DNA of 64,000 bases. Source: Mercenaria mercenaria. Taxonomy: Eukaryota; Mollusca; Bivalvia; Venerida; Veneridae. Both the position numbers and the translations under genes were made by a program. This document shows, piece by piece, positions 36,109 through 48,774 of this stretch (positions are counted from its first letter, which is position 1; the number at the start of each line of letters is the position of its first letter). Location of the stretch: assembly GCF_021730395.1 (NCBI RefSeq), contig NC_069361.1:77013001-77077000 (forward strand), in the 5' to 3' direction. The notes beneath the pieces are model-generated. The model was not told the origin of the DNA, searched no databases, and saw only the letters and a list, made by a program, of their open reading frames with translations.

Positions 36109-37503
36109 TATACGCCCGTCACAGCAAATTTCTTTACTCTAGCACCTGTATTTGCAAATGGAATTTTAATTTTGTGGTTGTTTAGTAATCACTGTAAGTC
36201 TTTTGTTTTTCTAAGTCCACAAAAAAAACTCCTTACTGGAAAGTAACATCTATGTTGGACCACAGAAAGGTGGTCTTGGTTTTTCCCTACGGTCAGTTAT
36301 AAAAAAGTTACAATATAAGTTATTTATAGTAACAACTAAGGGAAGTTTATCTTAAAACAAATCAAAAAAAAATTGCAAGTCCACACAAAAATCTTTACCA
36401 GGTAGAGATTGGTCAAAATACACCTCAAAATTGGATGTAGCATGCATGTTGTACTACAGAAAAGTGGTCTCAATTTTCCCTACGACTAGTAATGAAAAAG
36501 TTACAATATAAGCTATTTATAGTAACAACAAAGGGAAGTAATTCTAAAGAAGGGAACTGCGCATGACACTTCGTCTCATGATGGTGTATAATTGTGACAA
36601 GTTACATCAAAATCCCTCCATGCATGAAGAAGAAATGCTTCGGACAAAGTCATTCTTGTATCTGACCTTTGGCCTCTAAGTGTGACCTTGACCTTAGACC
36701 TAGGGACCTGGCTTTTGCGCATGACACTCCGCCTTGTAGTGGTGAACATTTGTGCCAAGTTATATCAAAATCCCTCTATGCATGAAGAAGAAATGCTCCA
36801 GACAAGGTTTTCATTCTTGTATCCTTTGACCTCTTAGTGTGACCTTGACCTTAGACCTAGGGACCTGGTTCTCGCGCATGACACTCCACCTCATGGTGGT
36901 GAACATTTGTGCCAAGTTATATCAAAATCCCTCTATGCATGAAGAAGAAATGCTCCGGACAAGGTTTTCATTCTTGTATCCTTTGACCTTTAAGTGTGAC
37001 ATTGACCTTAGACCTAGAGACCTGGTTCTCACGCATGACACTCCGCCTTGTGGTGGTGAACATTTGTGCCAAGTTATATCAAAATCCCTCCATGCATGAA
37101 GAAGAAATGCTCCGGACAAAGTTTTCAATCTTGTATCCTTTGACCTTTAAGTGTGACCTTGACCTTAGACCTAGGGGTCTGGTTTTTGTGCATGACACTC
37201 CGTCTCATGATGATAAACAATTGTGCTGACATTCATCAAAATCCCTCCATGCATGAAGAAGATATGCTCCGGACAAAGTCATTCTTGAATTTGACCTTTG
37301 ACCTCTAAGTGTGACCTTGACCTTAGACCTAGGGACCTGGTTCTTGCGCATGACACTCCGTCTCATGATGGTGAACAACTGTGCCAAGTTTCATCAAAAT
37401 CCCTCTATGCATGTAGAAGATATGCTCCGGACAAAGTCTGTGGGCGCCGCCCGCCCGCCAGGGGCGTTCCCATAATACGTCCCGTTTTTCAAACGGGCGT
37501 ATA
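36109..37503. mobile_element. Helentron/pearl-like non-autonomous element with a 157 bp minisatellite core
   Basis: Short inverted ends TATACGCCCGT (36109-36119) and ACGGGCGTATA (37493-37503) bracket the element. A hairpin CCCGTTTTTCAAACGGG lies just inside the right end. The core at about 36557-37440 is 5.6 copies of a 157-158 bp unit containing GCGCATGACACTCCG, then ATCAAAATCCCTC and ATGCATGAAGAAG, then GTGACCTTGACCTTAGACCT. Bivalve pearl/Helentron-associated elements share this plan of short ends, a ~160 bp tandem core and a 3' hairpin. No protein is encoded. Confidence 0.75.
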
Positions 37504-37534
37504 AAAATGTAATAATTTTACTAGTAATAATTTT

Positions 37535-38736
37535 GCATCTGATCAGTGTTCATACATTCATACATGATGTGTGTGTGTGGGGGAGGGGGGGGGATTGCAT
37601 ATCGAAATATAGATGTTACCTTAATATCCTTTATATTTTATCTGATATAATGTCCCTCAAGGTTTATTATCGCTTCTTTAGAAACATATATAAACGGTTA
37701 TGGCACGCCAATTGTTCAATAATAACGTGAACCCAGGTTCACGTTCGAAAAACTAGGATTAACAATAGATAAACTAGGGTTTTCGAATGTAAAACCAGGT
37801 TTTTCTAACACAAACCCATATTTTCGAGCGAAAACACGCCCGTGAACCCATGTTTCAACTAGTTTTTTCGATTGAACTTTGAATTTCGGCCGTTATTCTA
37901 AGTTCACGAGCGTTGACCTATGTTTACGGGAGTAAACCAGGGTTCACGAGTGTAAACCTCAGTTTACGAACGTGAACATATGTTAACGACCGAGAACTTA
38001 CGTTTACGACCGTGAACATGGGTTTACGCTCGTGAACATAGGATAATGACCAAAAATCATAGTTTTGTTCGAGAAACCAAGTTTTTCGAACGTAAACCTA
38101 GGTTCAAGTTCGTAAACTATGGTTCACGCTCGTAAACCAAAGTTCATGGCCGTAAACATAGGTTCACGTCCGTAAACAATGGTTCTCGGCAATCAAATTA
38201 TCAAATAATTACATTCTTGGTCGAAAAACTAGGATTATCGAATACTAACATAAATTTTCGAGCGAACACACAGGATAACGGGCGTAAACTATAGTTTACA
38301 CTCTTGAACCCATGTTTACGTCCGATAAACTAGGTTTCTCGATTGAACTTTTACTTTGATGCACAAGTTAATCAAGATGGTTCATCACAACAATACTCTA
38401 TGCTCGCCTTAGTTTGATATGAAAACCCCATAATATCTAAGATTTTGCAAACATCGTTCCCGCACAATTTTCATTCAGTGTTTTGTGGTAGCCAGCCTTG
38501 CTGTACTTTCAGTACTTTGATTCGATCATGAATCTGGGTTCACGTTATAATTGGGCAATTGGCGTGCCATAACCGTTTATATATGTTTATAAAGAAGCAA
38601 TAATAAACATTGAGGGACATAATATCAGATAAAGTATAAAGGTAGCAAACACAACATCTATACTTCGATATGCAACCCCTTCCCCACCCACACACATACA
38701 CAAACACATTTATGAATGTATGAACACTGATCAGAT
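37535..38736. mobile_element. Foldback element with ~210 bp arms and a 20 bp satellite core
   Basis: The left arm (CATCTGATCAGTGTTCATAC ... AACGGTTATGGCACGCCAAT ... AACGTGAACCCAGGTTCACG, to about 37745) is mirrored at about 38520-38736. Inside, from about 37725 to 38350, run some 25-30 units of about 20 bp near CGTCCGTAAACATAGGTTCA. Each unit is close to self-complementary (GTGAACCnnGGTTCAC). A 170 bp unique spacer precedes the right arm. It carries no coding sequence. Confidence 0.9.
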
Positions 38737-40554
38737 GGGGTGATTTTCTTGTCGGTATGAGGGAATACCACTATAAACCGGACTGTTAATGATTATGGTC
38801 TAGTCCTGTTCCTTCCCTAATACGATAATTAGGAAAATTGCCGGACCCGTAATAGTGTACCTCCTTTTTTTGAAAAGTATTCCATGCTTTAACTAATTTT
38901 TCAGGAAGGCGTAGGTTCAAGCCCCGCTAGGACCAATCTTTGTTTATTATATTTCTTCTTTCTAGTAAGAAAAACTGTTTTTTTACAATACTTATTATCA
39001 TTGATTTGTCGTACAAAAGCGGACATTTTTCATATGATTAGCCATTTCTTGCTGTTTAAATTGAATTTAACCTGAAGGGTGAATGTTTAGACATCTTTGA
39101 AAATACTTTGTTACATTTTGCATAAGTTCTTGATTTTGTATCTATTCTTTAGTTTACAAAGTTTGGAAGAAATGTAGGTAGGTCTTCCTTCTGCCGTGTG
39201 GTTCTTTTTGAATGCAGAGGGCAAGGCTATAATTCTTAAGAGTTGGAGCTTAATTTCTGTCCGATTATATTCTCTTACTCGGGGCTCCCAAGAAAAATTG
39301 TTATCGACAATTTTATTTTGTGTTTTATAATTGTTACGCAATACTTTGAGGTTTCATTTAGAAAAATATGAGGTAAAATGACTTCTCTGCGATCGTTTTG
39401 CGCAATGCCTATCACTCTGAAACTTGTCTCTGTTTCAGCTGGAGGAAAAAACATAATTTATACAAGATTTACAAATTAACAAGAAAAATCTTTAAAAAAG
39501 ATTGTCGGCGAATTGTAGTAAGACAAGAAGTTTATGAGGATTACATATCGTGTTATTCTATCATCTATCTAACATTTTGCAAATAGCAAAATTAAACACC
39601 ACACTGAACAATTTAAATGGTTCTCTTTTAATTGTCCACAAAGGTTTCGTAGGTGTGCAATTTTGTTTCGTTTTAGTCTGTTTCACTGATCTGTCTTATC
39701 GAGTTAATATGTAGTATCTAACGCGCGGAAGAGTCTAGTTTCGTTTATTCTACGACGAATAATTACAGCAGTGGTCTGGAAGGCACTTCTCTACATAGAA
39801 GACTCTAATCGCACCCTTATTCATTGTGATACGCAGACTGTATTCAGCTCTTTCTGTAATTTGATATATGTTGGTATTTGAACAGATTTTTATCATATTT
39901 ATTAAACTTACTTATCATTTTTAGATATATCAATATTCTTACTATATAATTATATACTGAGCGAGACTTAGCTTTAAAACTGTGAAAAGCGTTGTTTAGG
40001 ATAAACGCTTTGTCTATATTTCATTCAGCGTAGCACAGTCAGCAGAGTGAAACAAATAGACACTCTCGTCCAATCAGGCAGAGTGTTGCATAAATCTTTC
40101 ATTTTGATAAATTATCTATAATGCGTTATCAAGTTGTCTGATTTGCAAACTGAAGTCACGTGGCATGGGTCGGTCAAGGTCACGAATTCGTTCTTAGATC
40201 GGCATTCGCCGAAAAAAAAAACAATCAAACAACAACGACACAGTAAAAGTCGTTTAAAGATGCAACACTGTGCGAAACAGTGTTAACTTCAGGACTGTAT
40301 CAATTAATTCATTTGTTAAACATTACCGTTACGGGTCCACTATCTTAAAATAACCTGAAATACAGCTGAAAACGTGTGTTTAAACAAAAATCGCTTACAT
40401 CTACGCCCTTTAAACAAAATGGTGACAAGGCACTTTTTGCAATATATCTTTCAGCATTCGCCAGAATGTTTCTAAAATGAATTTAGTATAGAAATAGCAA
40501 TAAAGAAAAAAAGAAAGAAAGAAAAAAAGAATATATAGCATGGTCACTCTTTAG
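38737..40554. other. Unassigned unit B-specific sequence
   Basis: No supported gene. An isolated box B-like GGTTCAAGCCCC near 38912 lacks a convincing box A. The sequence TCGGTCAAGGTCACG near 40170 contains one nuclear-receptor half-site. Confidence 0.4.
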
Positions 40555-42583
40555 TTGTTGTTTGTGTAATAAACATGGTTTATACAAAATGAAATAAATG
40601 GTCATCTGCTTTCACTTTCGATTCCTTAGGTCTACCGCTAGTAAATATAAAACTGAGTCATGTGACATATAGCTTAATATTCATTGGAAGCGGCACGCAT
40701 ATCATTACACGCGGTTTAACGATTTTGTCAGTTGCATTTCGAATTCCAGAGGCTTGTAATATTAAATTGGCACTTTTCTCATCGTTAATCGTAAAGTACA
40801 ATGTGTTTACTGGATATCTAAACAGTGTTCACTTCTGTATATCTATATACTTAATTTCGGAATATTTGTGTTTCACTATAACGATACTGAGTCAAAGGAA
40901 TGTGTCTCGTAGCAGAAAAAAAAACAATAAAGGAACTTAGTAAATGAAAAACAAGGAGTAAATTCTATGTTTTCACATGTGCACCTTGTCTTCACCATAA
41001 TATTCGCACGGAATGTTGGATAGCGGAGTAGAAATGTTTTCATCTGCTAGATGATTTGCTTACTGTGCAAAGCCCGGAATTTAATGGCTACAGCTGGCAT
41101 ACGACAGGTTAGGGACTGAAGCTTATATTCAATAAACTAAAAGTACTTCTTTCAAAATCGAAAAACTGTGGGCCAACTGCAGTATTAGGATATATACTAT
41201 TATTTGATTCAGTTACGCAGAAAGCAAGACTTTCGAGGGAAGAATTGAGTGAATCATTCGGTTCATAGATGGATTATTAAAAGAAAAATCTTAGAATTAT
41301 ACCATCACGTGCATTTGAGTAAAAAATGTCCAGAAGGCCTTTCTTATCTGTTTCTATTTCTATACCAGCGGAATGGTGTGTCTATGTTCTATAAACACAA
41401 GTTCACAACGTCTGATGATAGGGAACTTTATCTTCCTGTGATAATGACGCTTAACCTTTTGAACAAAGGTCAATCCATGTGTCTCAAAATCATGCAGCTT
41501 GTGAGAAAATTAACTTGGTTAGCAGTCAAAAATAATTTCACCTTGAAATCGAAACATTCCGTGAAAAATAACGTAATAGCAGAGTCTTTATCCTGGTTCC
41601 AGATGGATCACTTCCGCAAAGCAGCACCAGCAAAAACATCATCCAGACCCGTGCCCAGCAGTGTTGGAACTGTAGTCAATTTAGGAGATCAAAAACTGAT
41701 CCATTTAGAGCTGGCTCCAACATTTATGTTTACAAATACGAAGTGTGTCCTTTATCGGCAATTACAGCGTACTTGGAGCTTCGAAACTTTCTTGGGGCTG
41801 AACCTCCTGCCGCTTCCAACTGCAGTTGGATGCGGCCACGGAGGTTCTTTTTGGGCATTCGGCTATTCATTAATAGCCTCGTCCCCAAGAAAGATTGCAG
41901 CAGACTGGCTCGATTACACCAGAATTATACTTTCAATTACTTCAGTTTATGTTACTTGCAATGAAATTTAGCATATTGTTTTAGTCACGGTGTATCAAGC
42001 AGGTTTTGCCAAATAAATAAGTTAGAATTACTCGTGTTTTGGTTATTCCTCGCCTACTTATGTAGTTTGAGTATAAATTGTTGTTTGTGTAATAAACATG
42101 GTTTATACAAAATGAAATAAATGGTCATCTGCTTTCACTTTCGATTCCTTAGGTCTACCGCTAGTAAATATAGAACTGAGTCATGTGACATATAGCTTAA
42201 TATTCATTGGAAGCGGCACGCATATCATTACACGCGGTTTAACGATTTTGTCAGTTGCATTTCGAACTCCAGAGGCTTGTAACCTCCATCCATCCCCACC
42301 ATCTTACCTCATTGAGCAATGCCATACTGGCTGTCTCGGGTTGGTCTGTACATTCTGCGGGCATTCGGCTATTCATTAATAGCCTCGTCCCCAAGAAAGA
42401 TTGCAGCAGACTGGCTCGATTACACCAGAATAATACTTTCAATTACTTCAATTTATGTTACTTGCAATGAAATTTAGCATATTGTTTTAGTCATGGTGTA
42501 TCAAGCCAGTTTTGCCAAATAAATAAGTTAGAATTACTCGTGTTTTGGTTATTCCTCGCCTACTTATGTAGTTTGAGTATAAA
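40555..42583 (+). mobile_element. Short DIRS-order retroelement fossil with split direct repeats
   Basis: The layout is A1 (40555-40759), internal region, B1 (41853-42077) directly abutting A2 (42078-42282), then a short spacer and B2 (42359-42583). The repeats differ at about 1-2 percent of positions, so the insertion is moderately recent. Only about 1.1 kb of internal sequence remains. It contains a stretch typical of the RNase H end of DIRS polymerases (ESLSWFQMDHFRKAAP) and a tyrosine-recombinase-like segment (CPLSAITAYLELR). The reverse transcriptase body is missing. The element is broken and strongly reduced, and its repeats share no visible sequence with the 21846-29280 element, so it is a different family. 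Confidence 0.85.
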
Positions 42584-43746
42584 ACATACAACTCGTAGAA
42601 AGTGGTCATTTGTTTCTTCTCACGTTACTGTGGCAATTCCACGCAGCGATTACGTCCCTTAATACCTATAGCAAATGATCTGAAAGAATAGATTCTTACA
42701 ACTTTAGCCCTAAATATAAGACCTGACATAACTCGTATCACTATAAGTTCATTTTAATTGATATTTCATATTTCTCATTTTCCATGTTATGTCAGGTCGT
42801 CGAATAATGCGCAGTGTAACTCAAATCGACAATTGTTTCTCGGAACCAGCGTTTGTTTAATTAGCTATTTACAGACCGGGGTCATAATCTATAACGAAAC
42901 GGTCAACAGTGTTGAGTTATGAAAAAGTTCCATTCATACAGACATTTCATTCATAGGGGCGAATTAATTTACCATCATTATGTAATATTTTCTAATATTA
43001 TCTTTCTAGTATTTACCGTTAGAAAAATAAAACATTAATATAACATGTTAAAGCAAATAGATTTACTGAAACAGGTAAGTTTAACAATCTTTATACAACT
43101 CTGTGGCAAAACTGATAAACGTGGCGAACTATTTGAATTGCGCATGAAATGGTTTTGTGTTGTCAGTCTCAGCACCTTTGAACTTTTGTTGAACTTTGCA
43201 GAATTTCGATTTATGGTTATAATAGTCTGGCGAATAAATTCGCCAGCCTAAAAATGATAATACACTAGAGTAATAAAGTTTTGATGTCGATAATGTTTAA
43301 AATATATACGAGAATTGGTCAAACTGTCATGTTTCTACAGAGAAAGAAAGTAGATTTTTTTATGTTTCAATACGAAACGCTAACATGTACCATAATTAAT
43401 GCTTGGCAGAGCCTCGCATTTCATTATTTTTTCAACTTGTTGAAAAATTCAATATGCAAAGACGCTTAGGTAATATCCTTTATAATATCCTTTCTGAAAG
43501 TGCTGTTACGGATCTCTCTAAAGTGAATGGGTGCAATCAGAAAAAAGAAAGTGCAAGGCCAACTCTGCTAAATAAATAAGCACTAAAATATGTTGCACTG
43601 CCCCTCAAAGTTAACAACAACGAGGGGTGGGATTATTGGGCTTTTCCGTTTGTCACATATACAATGCCGTTTTCGACGATCACAGTTCACATTGATTTTG
43701 ATGAAGAATTAGGTTATGCTTGTACATTATTTTCTGCATGGTATTG
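42584..43746. other. Unassigned unit B-specific sequence
   Basis: AT-rich sequence with no gene or repeat array recognised. It ends where alignment with unit A resumes (AACAATTTCTTTTTCAAAA). Confidence 0.4.
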
Positions 43747-44117
43747 GTAAAACAATTTCTTTTTCAAAAAAAATAGTATTTTAAAAATTGTTATAGGGAA
43801 AAACGTTGGATTTTTATAGGTCTAGACATAAGCAGTGCAAATACAAAAAGACGTCATTTTTCTTACTTTCAAAAGCATCGCGTTAGCTTTTGCTATACAC
43901 TGTATTGCATTTCGGTATAAAGTTAGCACCCCCTTTTCTTTTTCTTTTCTGTACTAGCTATACAGTTCTTGACGGGAATAAAAGTGTCTGAAAATCTGAT
44001 ATTCTAGAAAATGTCGAAATATCGTCATTAATGAGCGGATTCTATACATGTGACCATGTGACAAAAATAAATAGTCGTGTTCAACTTCAACGTATGCTCA
44101 ATAGAATGTATTTTAAA

Positions 44118-44725
44118 GTTTTAAGTCTCCCCGTACATTCAATCAGGGCTGTTATATTTCGATCTTCTCAGATCGTTCAACACGACTTTTATGTCGTGTT
44201 ATTGGTACTGTTTAGTTTCTCAACATGACCATTTCGGCCTGGGTGGTTCCAATACTCCCGCTTTCATAGCCTTGGGTATTGTTTAATCACCCCTTGGATA
44301 TGGTGCCTGCTTTTTAATTTTGTCTTTTGACAGTTCCTGTGATACGCAGGCTCCATAACCTCAGATCCCCTTCCTAAATTCCAGTTTGTTTAGTTATGTC
44401 CATTGTTTTCTCGTTTGTGGCAAACCCTTTACTTTATATGGGGACCAAACGCCGCTCTTCATGGAATTACACGCCTCAACACGTGTATCATTGAAGGTTC
44501 CATGTTCACCGCCGTTTGAATACATCTGCAGATGTCTCTAAATTGTTTCTTGTATTATTAGCATGTGTAAATGTTGAGTTCTGCTAAACCCGGGGCTAGA
44601 GGGCGTGGACGGTAGCATGCATTTCCACTACCGTCCATGGACAGGCTCAATCAAACCGAGCCTGCAACATTTTCGTTTTTGTCGTGTTGGACGACCTGTG
44701 AAGTTTCCACTTTTCTCTATTTTGT
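44118..44725. mobile_element. ~600 bp insertion present only in unit B
   Basis: Unit A runs straight from TAAGTTTT to GAATGCTGTTTCAC (18650-18680), whereas unit B has about 600 bp between those points. The insert includes ATGCATTTCCACTACCGTCC and CAATCAAACCGAGCCTGCAA, which look like a dispersed mollusc repeat. The class is unknown and clean termini were not found. Confidence 0.6.
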
Positions 44726-45087
44726 TTATGAATACTGTTTCACCTCATATTTCAGTATTTGTAACTTTTTTTAATACTATGTCTCTAATTATTAGAACCC
44801 ATGAAGAGATGTCATACAGCGAAAACTATCAGTATTCAAAGCTGGGAGCATCTGAAGTGATTATTGGCTTTCAATATTAAGTAAATCGTAAAAATAAATT
44901 TTACCATCTTATTTTCATATTCTTGATCTGAAATCGGCACAACAGTTAAACATAGTTTAAACATTGTCCGAATATTTAGGAACATCGATTACTATAGCGA
45001 TCGAAAGAGTCAGATGTAGGAAATTTAGGATAAAAATCTTTACACTGTTGCTGCATTGATTGTTTCAAATGCCTTTAAAATAGAAAT

Positions 45088-45637
45088 TCTTTTGCCGAAT
45101 ATGTACCGATATCTTTTCATTGAATACATTGTGACGGTTGTTTGTTTCGGTCGATAGAGAAATTGTTAAGTGTTTAGGAAAGCCACGTGGGACATCTGTA
45201 GTTGCCCGATGATGAAGATACAGAAAAGTGAACACATAAACTACCAACAGTAAAAATATCTATGGCTGATCATTGGTTCGCTGTCTGAAATTGAAATATG
45301 TGTGTACTTATTGTTACCACATAGATCGGTGTTCGAACTGAAAATCAGAAATACCACCATACACAACGGACAAGTAATACACGTGCCAATAGAAATGTGT
45401 CATTTAAATACAATAACAAAAAACAATATTTCTTGTCTTTCAACTTCATTTCGTGGAAAAAAAATCCATATTCATATCTTGCATGTGAAAAATGAGTTAA
45501 TTTATTGATATAAAATATTAGCAAGTGTTTATGTTTAAATATAAATTATACTATGCTGACTGATAGATGCTGAAATACAGGAGATGTCCACTTACTTAAT
45601 TCTAAAATACCTTTTTACACGATATACATCAATTAAT
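45088..45637. mobile_element. ~550 bp insertion present only in unit B
   Basis: Unit A reads GTCTTTAAAATCTATGCAAA at 19040-19060, whereas unit B has about 550 bp between the matching halves. No coding region or terminal repeat is recognised, so it could also be ancestral sequence deleted from unit A. Confidence 0.55.
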
Positions 45638-45995
45638 CTATGCAGAATGACACCAAATCATATACGTTCACAATACTCCATTGTTCAATATTTTCTTCGA
45701 GTATTTTACATCTGCACCCGAGGAAATGACAAAAGATAAATTATCAACATATATTTTTTGAAGCAACTGTAAACGGATTGAAGTAACGACTTTTTTCTAA
45801 ATCTTGATTTTCTAACAATTTCAACCATACATATCGACATACATGTACTAACACATAGTACGAATAATAAATAATAAAATGAAACAAATTACAGAAGAGT
45901 GATGCTAGTATAGTATTTAGTTAATAAGCAACACTACAATATGATATAATATAAGACATGACATGTTTGCAAGATATATCTTATTTTTCACTGTA

Positions 45996-48774
45996 TTATT
46001 CCTTTTCAGCAAGTTTAGCTCCCACAAATATTCCTCCACCAGCCCATGCTGCTAGCCAGGCAATGATGTCTAATGCAAAAGATGCATGAAAGTCATATCC
46101 ATCATGAGCCACTTTGTCCGCATACACAGCCATCGCAATCATCAAGAAGAGACCTGCAAAGATAATATTATTACTTGATTATGCTCTTAAAGTTAAAAAA
46201 GACACTGTCAATAATAGACCTTTAGAAATTCATAGCATAAGCTGTATATACACCAATAAAAAGAAACTCAAACGCAGCTATCATTAAGAAATTACCTGAA
46301 AAGATCATAATTCAAGCTGATTACAAACCTGGACAGAAGCTTAGCCATCGCAAGCATCAAGAAAAGAACGTGCAAATTCATAGCACAGACTGTATATCCA
46401 TTTTAAAAGAAGCTTAGTCAAAAGCATTCATCATGGAAAAACCTTAAAAAGTCATAAAAGATGTATTATGGAGAAATGTCATAGCACAAGCTGTATAGAC
46501 ACCTAACCAGAAGCTCAGCCATGGCAATCATCAAGTAAAAATGAGGAAAAGCCATAGCATAAGCTGTTTATTTGCTTGAACAGAAACTCAGCCAAGGCAG
46601 TTATCAAGATTATCAAGAAAAGATGCGATAAAGTTACAGTACAAGCTCACAACACAGGCTGTATATACATGTACACCTAAACGGAAGCTCAGTAATAGCA
46701 ATCATCGGGGGAAAAACCCTGAAAAGTCGTAGCATAAACTGTATTATAGAAAAGACCAAGAAAAGTCATAGCATAAACTGTATTATAGAAAAAATCTAGA
46801 AAAAGCATAGCACAAACTGCAATAATTACATTCTTACAATTGAAACGGCCATACAGTTTTCGACCTTCGGTTTTTTTAAGAAATCAGAAATCTTGGTACA
46901 TAGTATTGGGTGGAAACGGTCTTACCTGCAGCTACATCAAGTCCAGCCGCTACAAAATATAGAACCTTTTTGGTTGTCAGGATAAACAGCACTAAGATCG
47001 CTGATACGATAGCACCTGTGGTAAATAGTATGCCAAGAAATACTGTCGCGCGCACACCTCGGTAATTTCTTAGTTCGTCATCGGTAACTATACAAAAATA
47101 AAAAAAAGTACTTATATTATTTTTCATAATGATAATAGAAAACGATGGACACAGAGATGAGAGACAAATGTAATAGGATACAAGACAATAACTGTGCCCC
47201 AGCGAACGTCGGACCTGCCGGACGTAACTAAGATACAATTATAAAAAAAATTAAGTCCACCAAACGATCGGACGAAAAACATATGAATAGTGATACTTTA
47301 TTTAAGAAATTTTCGTGTAAATGATATCACCCCTTGTTTACATCGTTGGCATGACGGGAGCAATTCGTTTGATAAAACTTTATTTCAAAACACAGAAGAT
47401 GTAGCAATTTTTGTCATAATGCATAATAAAATACTGTCATTGCAGTAAGAAGAATCAATTTTGAAAAACATAATCACTTATTTTGTTCGTTTACATGACT
47501 GACCAATCAGAACGGACAAACATTACCTTATACCCAGGTATATGCGTACCTTATTCCCAGTATGTTCACTGTACTTTTTTGAATTGGTGGTCTTTGGAGA
47601 TATGCCTTGGGGCGACGTTCGCTTTGGCGCCATAACGACGTTTGTTTTAGTGTTGCAGCAACAGAGCAAACGTCCAGCCGAACGTCGCTGATCTTGGTCA
47701 TGTTCAGCGGGACGTTTGCAATGTCGTTTTGTTACAGTAACACTGTCGTCAGGAACAAGTAGTTTTAGCTATAATCTATTGTTGATTTTTTGAAATTTTG
47801 GCGTCAAATTTTGAATAATTCTTTCGATTGACGCCATGTTTTTAAATGACATCACATTGCGGAAAGGGCCATCCTTTATTAATATTGTTACGCCAATGTT
47901 GTTTATATGACAATAAACGTTTTCTTTTATTTCCAAACAAAATATATAGTGAATGTAAATATAATTAAATAAATTGACCAGTTTATCCACGATAAAAGGT
48001 TACACCGCTTTTACAGTTGCAAACCTTAAACATTCGCGCGGCGGTGTCAGATATGGAATGATTTAGCCACAGCCTGTCCTGTTTAATTTTGACGACTCTC
48101 TAGTACCGAAATAATTGGATGGTATTTGATATTGTCGCTTTATGGCATTTCAATAAAAAGACTTTGAAACATGTTAACTATTGACAAGAACAAGAATAAA
48201 TAGTATTTCTTATGAACACACCTTTATCGTTATAAAAGTAAGGACACGTTACACGTGCACAAGTGACAACGGTTTATCAGGTATACCAAAATACACCATC
48301 ATATTGGTTTATTTTGGGGTATATCAAAATAATTCAACACAGCGTTTTTAAAAAAAGAGAAAAATGTTATAAACTACGGCAGCGGCTGATTAATTCCACA
48401 AATAATGAAAGTCTGTGTTCTATTTTTGCTGTAGTATTTTTGATGTCATCAAATTAAATTGATGCGAAATACCTGAGTATACTGTATTCTAGCAATCATT
48501 TCCTAAGTAAGCAGCAAAATAATTTTGGATTTGGTGAGATACATTTCTAATTGATTTGATAAAGTATATTATAATATTTACCTGAATCCGAGTCAATCGT
48601 AGTGCATACTTTGGTGCCGCTTGTTTCAATACAATATTCCCATATTCCAATGTTAACATCAGCCACCCCACCTTGATCTGAAGTTTCCCAGTATTTCAAT
48701 GACATAGCCAGTATAGCAAAAAGAAGTGCGAGCCCAGAAACTCCTACACCTACAAAGCCAAGAATATTCGCCAT
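45996..48774 (-). CDS. Claudin/PMP22-like tetraspan membrane protein, gene B
   Basis: Three minus-strand exons: 48774-48582, 47087-46926 and 46153-45996, with GT-AG junctions and phase 1 introns, giving 170 aa. It is the tandem paralogue of the gene at 19393-31209. Exons 2 and 3 differ from gene A by only about one and two residues. Exon 1 differs by about ten residues plus one extra glycine. Most of these changes lie in the first extracellular loop or at its membrane border. The signature reads W29, GIW (43-45), C48 and C57; the usual Leu of GLW is Ile here. The four-helix layout is unchanged and the tail ends KLAEKE. Introns are compact (about 1.5 and 0.8 kb), so this copy probably keeps the ancestral structure. 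Upstream sequence to about 49230 is shared with gene A, suggesting related promoters at duplication. Confidence 0.88.
46160..46830. repeat. Exon 3-derived tandem array in intron 2 of gene B
   Basis: Worn copies of the exon 3 acceptor region (for example AGCCATCGCAAGCATCAAGA near 46343 and CAGCCATGGCAATCATCAAG near 46515) lead into about three 39 bp units ending near 46825. It is the counterpart of the longer array in gene A. Confidence 0.7.

Noticed and set aside
38905-38935. Possible tRNA or SINE from box B-like GGTTCAAGCCCC
   Set aside because: No box A at the right spacing and no acceptor-stem pairing.
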